A stretch of 44,004 nucleotides of DNA from a virus (IMGVR_UViG_3300044742_000159:1-44004), one strand, 5' to 3'. Positions 25,244-34,402 are shown, counted from the stretch's first letter. Numbers and translations are program-made. Notes: generated by a model not told the origin, from the letters alone.

Positions 25244-28155
25244 CAGCGTGCCTCGTATCTGCTTGGGTCGACGAGGGAGCCTAGACCGGCGGCGCCGGCC
25301 CCGCCCGCCGTCAATAGACCGACTGCGTGCTGGTCGCCACGCAGGACTTGGTCGCGCAGCACCTTCGGGTCGATGCCCAGTTCCCTGGCGCGTTCCCAGA
25401 TGCGCTGCGACAACAGCTCCAGCTTGCCTGCGCCGATCGGGGTGTCGACACCGGTCGCGCGCGACATCGTTCCCCACTGCAGCGCCTGCGCCGGGACGGC
25501 TTCGATGCCAATCGGCTCCGCGATCTTCTCGCGATACCACGGCGCCATGGAGCGATACTCCGCGCCCTTCATCGCGACACCCGGCTTGGCGGTGTCGCGC
25601 ACGTCGGCGGCGCCGACGCCGCGCGCGAAGTGCGCGTCCGGGACAGGCCAGCGCGTCTGGAAGCCGGTTTCCGGCACCCCCGAAGCGGCGTGATAGGTCG
25701 GGATCTTGACGACTTCCTTGCCGTAGCCGTGCTTTCCGGTCTGCAGCCAGCGCACCACCGGGTCGGACTGGATGGCGTGGTAGGCGTGACCGCCGACGGC
25801 GCTCATGTCAGCCGGGAAGCCGGGAGGAAGATTTTGGCGATCGGCGCCAGCGAAGCGGTGGAAGGTGTCGTAGTCGCCGCGCTTGGCGTACATGTTGGCG
25901 GCGGTGCCGCGATTTAGCTCCGTCATCACGTCGGATGACGCTGAGAACGGCGCCGTCGTCGCGTTGAAGCGCTGGTAGTCCTTGATTGCCTGTTCCTTCC
26001 CGACCAGCTTCACCATGTGCTGGAACATCGGGTCCATGACGTACCAAGGGACCATGCCTTCGCGCAGGCCGCGATGCTTCAGTCCCTCGGCCAGCGTGTC
26101 GAGGATGCGCTGCTCGTTCTGCGGTGTCGCCAACCCCTCGGCCACGTAGGACTCGCCGGGCTTCTTCGGCGCGTGGATCTCCGGCTCCATGTTGCCCTTG
26201 CGACGGCCCTGCTGGCTGATGTCGTAAAGGTCGGCGCGCGTTACGCCAAACAGCTCCTTCAAGGCAGGGTGCTCGGCGGCGACGTTCTCGGCGGCTTTCT
26301 CCGCGACAACGCGCGGGTTCTCATACACGCCGGGACTGAAGACGCGGCGCGGATCCAGCACCGTCGGCTTGACCGGGAGCCACGCGGGCTCCTTCATGGT
26401 CTTGCCCGGAGGACGCAACAGCGGGCTCGGACGGACGGAAGCCTGCATCTCGCGCGGCGTCGGATTGAGGACGCTGCCGAACTGGAATTGCAGATCCGGG
26501 TTAGGTCCAGTCAGGACATTGAACTCGACCTTCTGCTTGTCCAGTGGCGTCTTCATCATGCTGGCAGGATAAATGCCGGCAGCCTGCATTGCCGTCAGAT
26601 CCTTGCGATCGATGACGAGGTTTGCCAGCCCCTCTCCGGCACCCTTGCGATAGGCCGTCTCGGCAGCAAAAATCCGGGCCTGTCTTTGAAAATCTTCCCG
26701 ATCCTTCTGGGCATTTTTCAGGTAGTTATTGTAATCTGCGCTGGATTTAACGACGCCTTGCTTGTCGTAATAGCTCTTGTACTGCATCGGAGTCAGGATC
26801 GTCGGGGCCTGCTGCATCTGCTTGTTGTAGATTTCATTTGCAGCGGTTCCTTTCACCAGGGCCGTCTGCGGAGCCGGATTGGTGCCGCGCGCGAACCCCT
26901 CGATCTGCTGGATGGCGTGCTGCACCTCGTGCAAGAGCGTGTCGAATGTCTGGCCGCGCGCCATCTTGTTTGTCGATCCTTCCTCGCGATAAACGATCGA
27001 GGCCGGCCGATCCTTGGTGCGCGGAAGGTAGCCGCCCGACGCCTGCATGAAGGCGTCATGCGAAACCGGCATGTTGCGCAGCTCGGGATAGGCCTCGAAC
27101 AACGCAGGATGGTGCCAGACATCCTTGAGGAAGATCGGAGCCTTGCCCTGGACCTTGAGCAGGGCATCCTGCTTGGCGATCTGGCTGCGCAGCGTGTTCT
27201 CTGGAGAACCATACTTGCCGGCTCTTTGCGGGTTCTGCTGGTCGAAGATCTTCGACGCCATGCTGTCGATGTCGCCCTTGTAGTAGGCGCCAAGATCCGA
27301 AATCTCGTGCATCCACTGCTTGTCGGCGCCGCGCATGTATCCGGTTTCGCTCCAGATCCGGTTTGCCGGCAGACCGTTGGCCTCCATGGTTTCGGCCAGC
27401 TTCATCTTCATCGGATCGAAAGTCCTGGCGAGCCTGCCGCCGAACATGCCGGCACTGGCGCCAGGGCGCGCGGCAGCAGTGACAAGGCCAGGACCGGCGA
27501 TATTCATGCCGGCGTCAGCCGCAGCCTTCACTTGCTGCTGGCGAGCCATGTCGACGTCCTGCCAGGATGAACCGGGGTTGCTCTCGACGTTGGCGGCCTG
27601 GAAAAAGCGGCTCGGGATCTTGAGCACGTCCTCGGCCATGTCGACGACACCGCCAGCCGCGCGCAGGCCAAGCGGAGGATCCTTCGGCACGTCGTAGCGG
27701 TCCGGGCGGACGCCGGCCATGGGATTGACCGGCGCGAAGGATCCGCGCTGCGGTCCCGGAGCTGCAAGCGGAGGGGCGCCCATGGGGGATCGATTGGGCG
27801 CGGCCGGCGGTGCCGGCGGCGCGTTCCACCAGTCCCTGGCGCCCTCCACCAGGGCTCCAAGCCCCCTGCCAAGCCCCCCAAGCTGCTGCTCCGTGCGCGG
27901 GAGCCACGGCAGCGCACGCCGGGGCGGGGCAGGGGTCTGATCCGGTTCGAACAGCCGTCCCGGCCTCCCGGTTTCGGCATCGGGAGCGCCCCACGGCCGC
28001 CCTTCGGCAAGGTCGTTCGGTGGGGCGGCAAACCCTGCCGGGCGGACCGTGAGGCGCAAGGGGTCCGGAGCCTCCGGATAAAGATCGGCGGCTGTGCGCG
28101 GATCCGGGATCTGGTTGGCCATGTCAGCCAGGGTCAGCTCGTCCCGGTCAGCCAT
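25243..28155 (-). CDS. Large polyvalent protein with HEVQH zincin motif
   Basis: 970 aa, the largest late product. The first 170 residues are Pro/Gly-rich. Around residue 250-290 is the polyvalent-protein pattern MKMKLAETMEANGLPANRIW then SETGYMRGADKQWMHEISD. At 347-420 come VWHHPALFEAYPELRNMPVS, GGYLPRTKD and FDTLLHEVQHAIQQIEGFA, with H409-E410-x-x-H413, a zinc metallopeptidase motif of the type seen in large polyvalent phage proteins. The remaining 500 residues are charged helical sequence without a recognised catalytic site. Such proteins are thought to be packaged and injected with DNA. Confidence 0.83.
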   Translation of the reverse strand: MADRDELTLADMANQIPDPRTAADLYPEAPDPLRLTVRPAGFAAPPNDLAEGRPWGAPDAETGRPGRLFEPDQTPAPPRRALPWLPRTEQQLGGLGRGLGALVEGARDWWNAPPAPPAAPNRSPMGAPPLAAPGPQRGSFAPVNPMAGVRPDRYDVPKDPPLGLRAAGGVVDMAEDVLKIPSRFFQAANVESNPGSSWQDVDMARQQQVKAAADAGMNIAGPGLVTAAARPGASAGMFGGRLARTFDPMKMKLAETMEANGLPANRIWSETGYMRGADKQWMHEISDLGAYYKGDIDSMASKIFDQQNPQRAGKYGSPENTLRSQIAKQDALLKVQGKAPIFLKDVWHHPALFEAYPELRNMPVSHDAFMQASGGYLPRTKDRPASIVYREEGSTNKMARGQTFDTLLHEVQHAIQQIEGFARGTNPAPQTALVKGTAANEIYNKQMQQAPTILTPMQYKSYYDKQGVVKSSADYNNYLKNAQKDREDFQRQARIFAAETAYRKGAGEGLANLVIDRKDLTAMQAAGIYPASMMKTPLDKQKVEFNVLTGPNPDLQFQFGSVLNPTPREMQASVRPSPLLRPPGKTMKEPAWLPVKPTVLDPRRVFSPGVYENPRVVAEKAAENVAAEHPALKELFGVTRADLYDISQQGRRKGNMEPEIHAPKKPGESYVAEGLATPQNEQRILDTLAEGLKHRGLREGMVPWYVMDPMFQHMVKLVGKEQAIKDYQRFNATTAPFSASSDVMTELNRGTAANMYAKRGDYDTFHRFAGADRQNLPPGFPADMSAVGGHAYHAIQSDPVVRWLQTGKHGYGKEVVKIPTYHAASGVPETGFQTRWPVPDAHFARGVGAADVRDTAKPGVAMKGAEYRSMAPWYREKIAEPIGIEAVPAQALQWGTMSRATGVDTPIGAGKLELLSQRIWERARELGIDPKVLRDQVLRGDQHAVGLLTAGGAGAAGLGSLVDPSRYEAR

Positions 28156-29167
28156 AATCGAACCCCGTTCTCGGATCGACCAGGGATGCCAGGGCGTCGC
28201 GCTGCTCGATGACGTCGCCTTCCATCATGCCGGGGCCGGTCATGGGGCGCGATCGCGGCTGCGGAACCCCGCCAGGGAAGCGGGGCGGCTCGGGGGCTCC
28301 GGGAGGCGCCGTGGCCACGGGATTGTGGGATGTCATGTCGACTGCGGGCGGCTGCCCGGCGACGGTTGCGGCCAATGCGCCGCGATCGACCGGCGGAGCT
28401 GCTGTCGGAGCGGCAGGCGCCTGCTGGGGGAAGCTGGAGTTCCGGTCAAACATGGCACCGAGCCGCTGCAGGCCGGTCATGGGAGCCTGCTCCCCAGGTC
28501 GCTGCCTTGGCGTGATCATGGCTGCGCCAAGGTCGCCAAGACTGGAGATGCCTCCTCTCAGGCCGCGCTGGCTGCTGCGGTTGCGGTCGTTGCGGTCGTC
28601 GTAATACTGCTGCTGCAGCTGCTGCTGCGTTTCACGTGAAACAGCCGGCTGCGCCCCGGGTGGTGTGGCTGAGGGGCCCGGAGCGGCAGCCGGCGCCTGC
28701 GGCGCGGAAGGCTGTGCGCCGAAGACATTCTGGTCGTTTCCGGGTTGCCCGAAGAAATTGCGGGCATGCATGGCGCGCTCGGGTCCGGACTTGTCTCCGT
28801 AGCGGATCACGGGCTTGAGGGCGGCGGACGCCTCGTCGACGTTCCGGGCGGCCAGGAAGCCCTGCGCGTTCCGGTTCTCGGTGGTGCGCATCTCGTGCGC
28901 GATGAAATCGGCCTGGGTGGCGGGGTCCGTCCACGGGACCTTCCTTGCGGCTGCGAACTGCTGCAGTGCGGTGAAGCGGTCGCCGCGCCACTGCATCAGG
29001 CCATAGGCTTGTTCGTCCTTGTTCACGCTGTTGGAGGCGAGCCCGCTCTCGCGCTGCAGGTTGCCCATGATGGCTGCCGCCTGCGCGCGCGAGTAGCCGT
29101 TCTTCATCAGCCGGTCCATCAGCATGGACGGATCGGCAGCCATCGGTGTCCCGCCGTGGTAGGGCAT
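28148..29167 (-). CDS. Peptidoglycan lysozyme (Phage_lysozyme2-like)
   Basis: 339 aa. The N-terminal 120 residues fit the phage tail lysozyme family: SRAQAAAIMGNLQRESGLAS with the catalytic Glu40, then EQAYGLMQWRGDRFTALQQF, DPATQADFIAHEMRTTENRN, and a closing helix SGPERAMHARNFFG. The remaining 210 residues are Pro/Gly-rich, probably disordered and attaching the enzyme to the virion. It is the only clear cell-wall hydrolase in the window, so it may serve both entry and release, but no export signal is visible. ATG 29167 sits one base after the upstream stop, with GGAAGGCG as the ribosome site. Confidence 0.85.
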   Translation of the reverse strand: MPYHGGTPMAADPSMLMDRLMKNGYSRAQAAAIMGNLQRESGLASNSVNKDEQAYGLMQWRGDRFTALQQFAAARKVPWTDPATQADFIAHEMRTTENRNAQGFLAARNVDEASAALKPVIRYGDKSGPERAMHARNFFGQPGNDQNVFGAQPSAPQAPAAAPGPSATPPGAQPAVSRETQQQLQQQYYDDRNDRNRSSQRGLRGGISSLGDLGAAMITPRQRPGEQAPMTGLQRLGAMFDRNSSFPQQAPAAPTAAPPVDRGALAATVAGQPPAVDMTSHNPVATAPPGAPEPPRFPGGVPQPRSRPMTGPGMMEGDVIEQRDALASLVDPRTGFDYG

Positions 29168-29168
29168 G

Positions 29169-29510
29169 TCACGGCGCCTTCCAGTTGCCGTTCCGCAGCC
29201 CGTGCGTGCGCTTCCTGTCGCCCATGGACCGGCGCAGCTGCTGGTACTTCAGGAAGGCGGGGCTGTTCTGGAACAGTTCCGTCTCGGCCTGCGATATCTG
29301 CTCGAAGGTACGATCGTACAGCTCGAAGTTGCGCACGGCTTCCTTGTGCTGGGCTTCCTGGCGCCTGCGCTCGCGTGCCAGATCCCGGCGACGCAGGGCT
29401 TCCAGCTGCTCGCGCTCCAGCTTTTCCCTGGCGCGGATCTCGGCCATCAGCTCGTCGCGTGCCTCCTTGCGTACCCTGGCAATCAGCTCCAGACGTTCTT
29501 TCTGCCTCAT
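29169..29510 (-). CDS. Charged coiled-coil protein
   Basis: 113 aa from ATG 29510 (ATGA overlap with the micro-protein stop). It is almost entirely Arg/Glu/Lys-rich helix (LIARVRKEARDELMAEIRAR, then KLEREQLEALRRRDLARERR) followed by FELYDRTFEQISQAETELFQ, with a short basic C-terminus. A coiled-coil dimer or trimer is likely. Position between portal and lysozyme points to a virion-assembly role; no family is recognised. Confidence 0.7.
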   Translation of the reverse strand: MRQKERLELIARVRKEARDELMAEIRAREKLEREQLEALRRRDLARERRRQEAQHKEAVRNFELYDRTFEQISQAETELFQNSPAFLKYQQLRRSMGDRKRTHGLRNGNWKAP

Positions 29511-29602
29511 CCAAGCCTCCCGGTCGAAAACAGGAACACCAGCACCGCACACGCCGCAGCCAGCACCATCAGGCTGATCACGGTGGTGCGGTCCTGCCTC
29601 AT
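29507..29602 (-). CDS. 31-aa membrane micro-protein
   Basis: Starts at ATG 29602, which overlaps the portal stop (ATGA), and ends at 29507, overlapping the start of the coiled-coil gene (ATGA again). The product has a charged N-terminus MRQDRTTVIS, one hydrophobic span (LMVLAAACAVLVFLFS) and ends TGRLG. The double coupling is the main evidence that it is real. It could be a pinholin-like or membrane accessory protein. Confidence 0.6.
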   Translation of the reverse strand: MRQDRTTVISLMVLAAACAVLVFLFSTGRLG

Positions 29603-32043
29603 GGAGGCGACCGCAGCTTGTTCTGCTGGTTCTGTGCGAACTGCTGCGCCTTCATGTTGCGGTTGAGCACGTTGTCCTGCGCCTTCATGTGCATCTGGTC
29701 GCGCGTCATGGCGTTCTTTTCCTGCATGCCCTGCTGCACGATGCGCTGCTTCTGGGCGTCCAGGCCCATCTTCATCTGGCTGTTCTGCTGGTCGATCGCG
29801 CCCTTCTGGGCGTCGCGCTGCATCTGGGCGTTGATCTGGATGATCTTCGCCTGACGCTCCTTCTCGTTGCCCTCGTATTCCAGCCGCGCGATCTGCTGTT
29901 CCTGCTCCAGCTTGCGCATCTCCAGCTGGCCCTTCATCTGCAGCTCCGCGATCTTGAGTTGTCTTTCCTTCTCGTTCTCCTGGGTCTGCCACTGCAGCTT
30001 CTCGCGCTCGACCTGGGCCTTAATGGCGTCGCTGGCTGCGGTGTCCTTGTCGTTCTTGTCGCCCGGGCCACCCAGACCGCCCTGCCCGGCCTGACCGGCA
30101 GCCGCCATCATGGTCTGGACGGCCTCGTCGATCGCATTGTCGAGCTGGCGCCCGACACGGTATGGCGCGACACCGAACTTGAGGATCTCGCCGGCAAACC
30201 CGGCCAGCGTCGGCAGGGCCGACACCATGGCGCCGACCTGCTGGAGCATCGGCGCCAGCACCTGCAGGAACTCGGCGCGGGACTGCTTCTCCTTCTGCTC
30301 GTCGAACTGGATGGTGCTGTCGGTTTCGATGTCGAGGACGAAGTTGCGCGCGCGGTTGCTGCGCAGGAACATCATCACGTCCTCGTAGGTGGGCTTTTGC
30401 GCGAAGCTCTCCAGCTCGGACTGCGCCTGCTGCAGGGCAGCCTGGATCTCTGCCGTGGGATCGGCGCCAGGGGGTGGGCCTCCCGGAGCCTGCATCGGGG
30501 GTGCTCCGGGAGGGGGACCGCCCTGCTGCATGCCCATTCCGGGTGGTGCGCCCGGCGAGCCGCCCTGGGGCGGAGCCTGAAGCTGCTGCATGCGCTGCTG
30601 CGCCTGCATCGCCTGCTGCTGGAAGGCCTGCTGTTTCTGCTGCAGCTGCATGAAGTGCTCGGCCTTGCGCGGCAGCTGCGTCTGGCTCATCTGCATGATG
30701 GTGTCGTCACTGAACTTCTCGGTAATGATTTCGGTCGTGATCTGCACGCATTCCCTGGACAGCCGCGCGATCTCTGCCTGCTTGTCCTTGATGCGGACAC
30801 TCCCGGATTGCATTTTCAACTGCTGGGCGCCGAGCGTCTCGTTGGGATCGGTGGCGCCGCGCATGATGTCGGAGAGGCCCATCACCTGGTAGATGTCGTC
30901 GATGATCTGCTTGCGCAGCGTCACCAGCACATTGATCGTGTTTGCGATCATGTCGATCGGCATCCAGACGATGACTTCCTTGGATCCGCCGAACGCGGCC
31001 CAGTCCTTGATCGGCACCAGCACGCGGCCGTTGGACTTCAACCGCAGCGCGCCTTCGATGGCGTCCGCCATCTCGTTGCCGCCGCTGGGATAGAAGCCCT
31101 TGACCTCGACCGCATCGGACAGCGCATGGATGCGCCCGGTGAGCTTGTCCAGCTCCTGCAGCTGGTCGCGGTAGTAGAGGACTTCCGGGACAGGGACCAG
31201 GGATCCCGGCTGCAGCGTGCCGTAGGCCGGCCGTGGGCAGGGGAAGTAGCCCTGCAGCTCCAGGTGCGGCGGCGCGTCGTCGAGCAGCACGTCGACGCCT
31301 TCGCTGACCCAGACGACCCTGCCCAGGCCACGGTGCCAGACTTCCCAGATCTTGGCGCGCTCGCGATCGTCCGCGCCGCCGACGTCGCGCACCTCGCGAT
31401 CGATCTTGTATTCCGCCGTGTCCCAGGCGTCTCCCGAGTACCTGCCGAAGCGCTTCCTGGCTTCCTCGCGCGTCAGGTAGCTGGCTGCAGCGACCCACTG
31501 CACCTCGTACCAGTTGCGCGCGGGATCGTGCAGGAAGTCTCTGCGATCCTTGTGCTCGATGCAGACCTTCTCGGGCTTGCCGTCCCTGGCGCGCTCGTGC
31601 CGCAGCCACAACGCGCCCCTGCCGTGCAGCACCATGTCGTCGCGCGCCAGCAGCAGCGAGTTGTGGATGCTGGACAGGTCGAAGGCCACGATCGCGCAGC
31701 GCTCCGCCACCTCGCTCGCGGCCTGGAATATCGGGCGCCTGTCCTTGAATTTCGGCACAACCACAGGTACGGGCGGGCGCGCGTAGACGCTCGGCGCCAG
31801 CACCTGCATGTTGGCCCAGAACATCTGGAATTCCTTGGCGCGCGTGCCGGAGGAAAGCCGCTCCAGGTTGGCGTATTCCTTGTCGATGTTGTCGCAATTG
31901 GCGTGCCAGTCCTCGAAGGCGCGTTCCGCATCGATGATCATGTCGAGCCAGACCCTGGCATTCGTCGGCTCGGTGTAGACGTTGACCTCGTCGATCTGGC
32001 CGGATACCGGAGATGCAACCTTTGAGGGAAGATCGGAAGCCAT
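29599..32043 (-). CDS. Portal protein
   Basis: 814 aa from ATG 32043 (the open frame also reaches a TTG at 32049). It forms the dodecameric ring through which DNA enters and leaves the head. Portal features: an N-terminal NARVWLDMIIDAERAFEDWH then YANLERLSSGTRAKEFQMFW, the stem-like region QDQLQELDKLTGRIHALSDA and MPIDMIANTINVLVTLRKQI with YQVMGLSDIMRGATDPNETL, a typical portal hallmark. The C-terminus (from about 460) is Gln/Met/Pro/Gly-rich and then a long coiled coil, comparable to the barrel of long portals. It lies between terminase and lysozyme genes. Confidence 0.88.
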   Translation of the reverse strand: MASDLPSKVASPVSGQIDEVNVYTEPTNARVWLDMIIDAERAFEDWHANCDNIDKEYANLERLSSGTRAKEFQMFWANMQVLAPSVYARPPVPVVVPKFKDRRPIFQAASEVAERCAIVAFDLSSIHNSLLLARDDMVLHGRGALWLRHERARDGKPEKVCIEHKDRRDFLHDPARNWYEVQWVAAASYLTREEARKRFGRYSGDAWDTAEYKIDREVRDVGGADDRERAKIWEVWHRGLGRVVWVSEGVDVLLDDAPPHLELQGYFPCPRPAYGTLQPGSLVPVPEVLYYRDQLQELDKLTGRIHALSDAVEVKGFYPSGGNEMADAIEGALRLKSNGRVLVPIKDWAAFGGSKEVIVWMPIDMIANTINVLVTLRKQIIDDIYQVMGLSDIMRGATDPNETLGAQQLKMQSGSVRIKDKQAEIARLSRECVQITTEIITEKFSDDTIMQMSQTQLPRKAEHFMQLQQKQQAFQQQAMQAQQRMQQLQAPPQGGSPGAPPGMGMQQGGPPPGAPPMQAPGGPPPGADPTAEIQAALQQAQSELESFAQKPTYEDVMMFLRSNRARNFVLDIETDSTIQFDEQKEKQSRAEFLQVLAPMLQQVGAMVSALPTLAGFAGEILKFGVAPYRVGRQLDNAIDEAVQTMMAAAGQAGQGGLGGPGDKNDKDTAASDAIKAQVEREKLQWQTQENEKERQLKIAELQMKGQLEMRKLEQEQQIARLEYEGNEKERQAKIIQINAQMQRDAQKGAIDQQNSQMKMGLDAQKQRIVQQGMQEKNAMTRDQMHMKAQDNVLNRNMKAQQFAQNQQNKLRSPP

Positions 32044-32109
32044 TATCAACAGCCCTTGCAGATGGAAGGCGGGGGTGGCGGATAGGGCGGGAGCGGATCC
32101 ACTTGGCTC

Positions 32110-32331
32110 TCACCCCCGGAGCGCGGGAAGGTGAAACCCGCCACCGCCGAGCATTGCACCCAGCAATGCGATGATGGCAAGCAGCAGCACGATGACCCAG
32201 ATCCCCTGCTTCACCTTGGGCGGGATCGCGATCACGAAGCTCTCGATCACCCAGATGGCAAGGTAGATTATTCCGCAGAGCACGATCAGGCCGATAAGGA
32301 ACCAGAGCACATTGATGGCAAGAGAAACCAT
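32110..32331 (-). CDS. Two-pass membrane protein, holin candidate
   Basis: 73 aa. Two hydrophobic stretches (INVLWFLIGLIVLCGIIYLA with IWVIESFVIAI, and IWVIVLLLAIIALLGAMLGG) flank a basic loop PPKVKQG. Two to three spans in a very small protein is the topology of class I/II holins. Its place between terminase and portal is not the usual holin site, so the function is uncertain. Confidence 0.7.
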   Translation of the reverse strand: MVSLAINVLWFLIGLIVLCGIIYLAIWVIESFVIAIPPKVKQGIWVIVLLLAIIALLGAMLGGGGFHLPALRG

Positions 32332-32340
32332 GCCGGCCTC

Positions 32341-32607
32341 CTATGCGTGGCCCTCGACAGTGCTGTCGTCGTCGAACAGGTGGCCGGCGGCTGCAGCCTG
32401 CGCGCGCGCCATGTCCGCGAGATGCCTGCCGATCTGCTCGACCTGGGCGGGATCGGTGATTGCCGTGATGGTGTTGATGGTGACTTCGTCTTCGCCCTTC
32501 GGCACCACCAGGATCAGCATGAACTCGACGCCGGCTCCGGGGTACATGCCGTCGATCGCGATCTTGACCGCGCTGGCCAGGGCCTTGATGTCGTCGTGTT
32601 CCTTCAC
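32341..32607 (-). CDS. Small hypothetical protein after terminase
   Basis: 88 aa, starting at GTG 32607, which overlaps the terminase stop (GTGA). It contains KALASAVKIAIDGMYPGAGV then EFMLILVVPKGEDEVTINTI, which looks like an alpha/beta domain, and an Ala-rich helical tail. Small proteins of this type occur next to terminase genes in some phages. Function unknown. Confidence 0.65.
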   Translation of the reverse strand: MKEHDDIKALASAVKIAIDGMYPGAGVEFMLILVVPKGEDEVTINTITAITDPAQVEQIGRHLADMARAQAAAAGHLFDDDSTVEGHA

Positions 32608-33995
32608 AGCTTCATGCCCTCGTAGCGCCGCACGATGGGCTGGTCGTCTGGAGGAGGGATGAACCAGCCGGTGCGCTTCGGTTCCGGTGCCTTTATGACA
32701 GGAAGCGCTTCCCAGGCCAAGGCCATGTAGCGCGCGGCATCGGCATAGTGGCTCGTCCAGTCGTGCTCTTCCTCCCTGCTGTAGGCCTTCAGCTCCTCGT
32801 CCCACTTGCGGTGGTACTGCTCAAGGGCCGCGAGGCCGACCTCCTCGCAGCGCGGGTGGAAGACGCACAGCGGCAGCGTGCGGCGCAGCGCCTCGATGCC
32901 GTCCTGCTTGCTGGCGCCGCGCACCAGCATGGGGTTGAGGCCGAAGGTCTGCATGCTCTCGACCCTGGTGCGGCCGATGCCCCATTCCTTCACCTTGGCG
33001 TCGTGCGGCACGTAGTCGTTGCCGTCCCTCCAGCCGTAGGTCTTCCTGCGCGCCTCGATCACGCCGGCATAGTGCTCGACGCCAACGTTGTTGGCGCCGT
33101 AGACGTCCAGGATGAACAGCTGCCCGCCGACCATCTGGAACCACCAGATCGCGGTGTCGTGGCGCACACCGATGTCCCAGGCGCGATGCACCGGCCGCTC
33201 GGGATCCGCCGTCACCAGCTCCGACACGCGGCGCTCGCGGCGCACGTCGAGCATCTCCAGGGCGTAGAACGCGCCGAGCACGCTTGAGTTGAAATCCACG
33301 TAGTATTCTTGCTGGAACTGGCTGGTGCCGACGTCGCGGCCGAACAGGGCCTGGTACTCCCTCAGGCTGCCTTCGAGCTGCTCGGGCGAAAGGGCTTTGG
33401 TATCCGCGACCGTCAGCCGCTCGGCAAACCATCCCGGCGTCGCGCACGCCATGTCGTACATGGCCTTGGCATGATTACGGCCGCGCGGCGTCGTGATGAA
33501 CGCGGCCCAGCCGCCGTTCTCCTCTAAAATAGGACGATGATATGCCCAGGCTCCGGGATGAGCGAGCGCCCATTCGGAATAGGCTATTCCCACGACGCTC
33601 GCGCCCATCTGTGCGTTGTAATTGTCGGACCCTATCAGCTGCCACGTGGACTGGTTATGAAAGCGGATCATCATCTGGCTCTCGTTGGTGCTCTCCCTTA
33701 TCTCGTGGGGGAAGGCCTCGTCGATGCGCCTTAAACCCGTGTGGGGATTAATGGCGTTCCAGATGCTGCGCCTGCATTGTTCGTATTCCGGCATGCAATG
33801 CCAATAGCCGCCGACACGCTCGCTGGCAGCGATCGCGGTCCAGTGCAGAATGACGTCGTCCTTGCCTGCACGCCTGTGCCACACGGCTATCGCGCGTTTT
33901 CCGCCGCCGGTCAGATAATGAAACAGCGGCTTCTGGTATTCCCTGGGCCGCCATTTATTCGGCAGCTGGATCCTTGTGCCCGTTGGCGTGTCCAT
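32604..33995 (-). CDS. Terminase large subunit
   Basis: 463 aa, the ATPase and nuclease that packages DNA. The N-terminal ATPase has a variant Walker A (VWHRRAGKDD, Lys45) and Walker B VVGIAYSEW (Glu141), with FITTPRGRNHAKAMYD as the coupling motif. The C-terminal nuclease domain contains AWDIGVRHDTAIWWFQMVGG, then an Asp-containing strand and the conserved HDAKVKEWGIGRTRVESMQT stretch. Overlaps the small terminase-like gene by 41 bp. Confidence 0.93.
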   Translation of the reverse strand: MDTPTGTRIQLPNKWRPREYQKPLFHYLTGGGKRAIAVWHRRAGKDDVILHWTAIAASERVGGYWHCMPEYEQCRRSIWNAINPHTGLRRIDEAFPHEIRESTNESQMMIRFHNQSTWQLIGSDNYNAQMGASVVGIAYSEWALAHPGAWAYHRPILEENGGWAAFITTPRGRNHAKAMYDMACATPGWFAERLTVADTKALSPEQLEGSLREYQALFGRDVGTSQFQQEYYVDFNSSVLGAFYALEMLDVRRERRVSELVTADPERPVHRAWDIGVRHDTAIWWFQMVGGQLFILDVYGANNVGVEHYAGVIEARRKTYGWRDGNDYVPHDAKVKEWGIGRTRVESMQTFGLNPMLVRGASKQDGIEALRRTLPLCVFHPRCEEVGLAALEQYHRKWDEELKAYSREEEHDWTSHYADAARYMALAWEALPVIKAPEPKRTGWFIPPPDDQPIVRRYEGMKL

Positions 33996-34311
33996 TGATC
34001 AGCTTTGCCCCGCTTCCTGGCGCATCATCGAAGCGCTTGATTATCTCGATCGTGACGTGACCATTACCCTTGGCCTCGATCTGCAGCGGCAGCACGCGCG
34101 CGAGGCCGGACAAAAACGCAGCGGGATGCGTATTTGCTTTTTCCGCCAGATAATTCACAAGGCCTGTATCGCCGCCGCCGCCGGCCTGTTGGGCCGCGAG
34201 CAGATAGGCATCGCGCAGGATAATGGTGGGCATGGTTGGGCCGGGAGGCCGGCCCTTTGGATTGAGCGACGGCATACCCTTGTACAGCTTGGGGCTGCCC
34301 CGGCGGGCCAT
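33955..34311 (-). CDS. Probable terminase small subunit-like protein
   Basis: 118 aa just upstream of and overlapping the large terminase. The N-terminus is basic with the NPKGRPPGPTMPTIILRDAY pattern (DUF5681-like GNPKGRP motif), then helical LLAAQQAGGGGDTGLVNYLA and a C-terminal part KGNGHVTIEIIKRFDDAPG. Position and the basic N-terminus fit a DNA-recognition subunit, but the classical helix-turn-helix is not obvious, so the assignment is tentative. Confidence 0.65.
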   Translation of the reverse strand: MARRGSPKLYKGMPSLNPKGRPPGPTMPTIILRDAYLLAAQQAGGGGDTGLVNYLAEKANTHPAAFLSGLARVLPLQIEAKGNGHVTIEIIKRFDDAPGSGAKLINGHANGHKDPAAE

Positions 34312-34349
34312 TCTTAGCTCCCGCTAGATCTGAACTATGTTCATTTCGC

Positions 34350-34378
34350 GTTCTAGAGCCCGCTGGTGCGTTTGTCCA
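34350..34378 (-). promoter_or_regulatory. Weak candidate promoter upstream of terminase operon
   Basis: On the minus strand TGGACA (34378-34373), 17 bases, then TAGAAC (34355-34350), about 39 bp upstream of the terminase small-subunit start. The match to sigma70 is only partial, but this is the only gap before the late operon. The element lies partly inside an inverted repeat (34358-34402). Confidence 0.3.
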
Positions 34379-34402
34379 GCCTGAGCATGCACCCTAGCGG
34401 GC
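34358..34402. repeat. Inverted repeat before the terminase operon
   Basis: GCCCGCTGGTGC (34358-34369) is the inverse of GCACCCTAGCGGGC (34389-34402), with a two-base bulge and a 19-base loop. An AGCCCTTTTT tract follows on the plus strand (34403-34412). It could be an operator, an RNA structure in the late leader or a packaging-related site. Confidence 0.6.

Noticed and set aside
24554-25540. Longer form (328 aa) of the decoration-like protein B
   Set aside because: The extra N-terminus would lie inside the polyvalent gene; ATG 25243 gives a TGATG-coupled start and a sensible N-terminus.
29689-32025. 778-aa open frame on the plus strand opposite the portal gene
   Set aside because: It is the antisense shadow of the portal gene in GC-rich DNA; it has no ribosome site, no recognised domain and a biased His/Leu/Asp composition.
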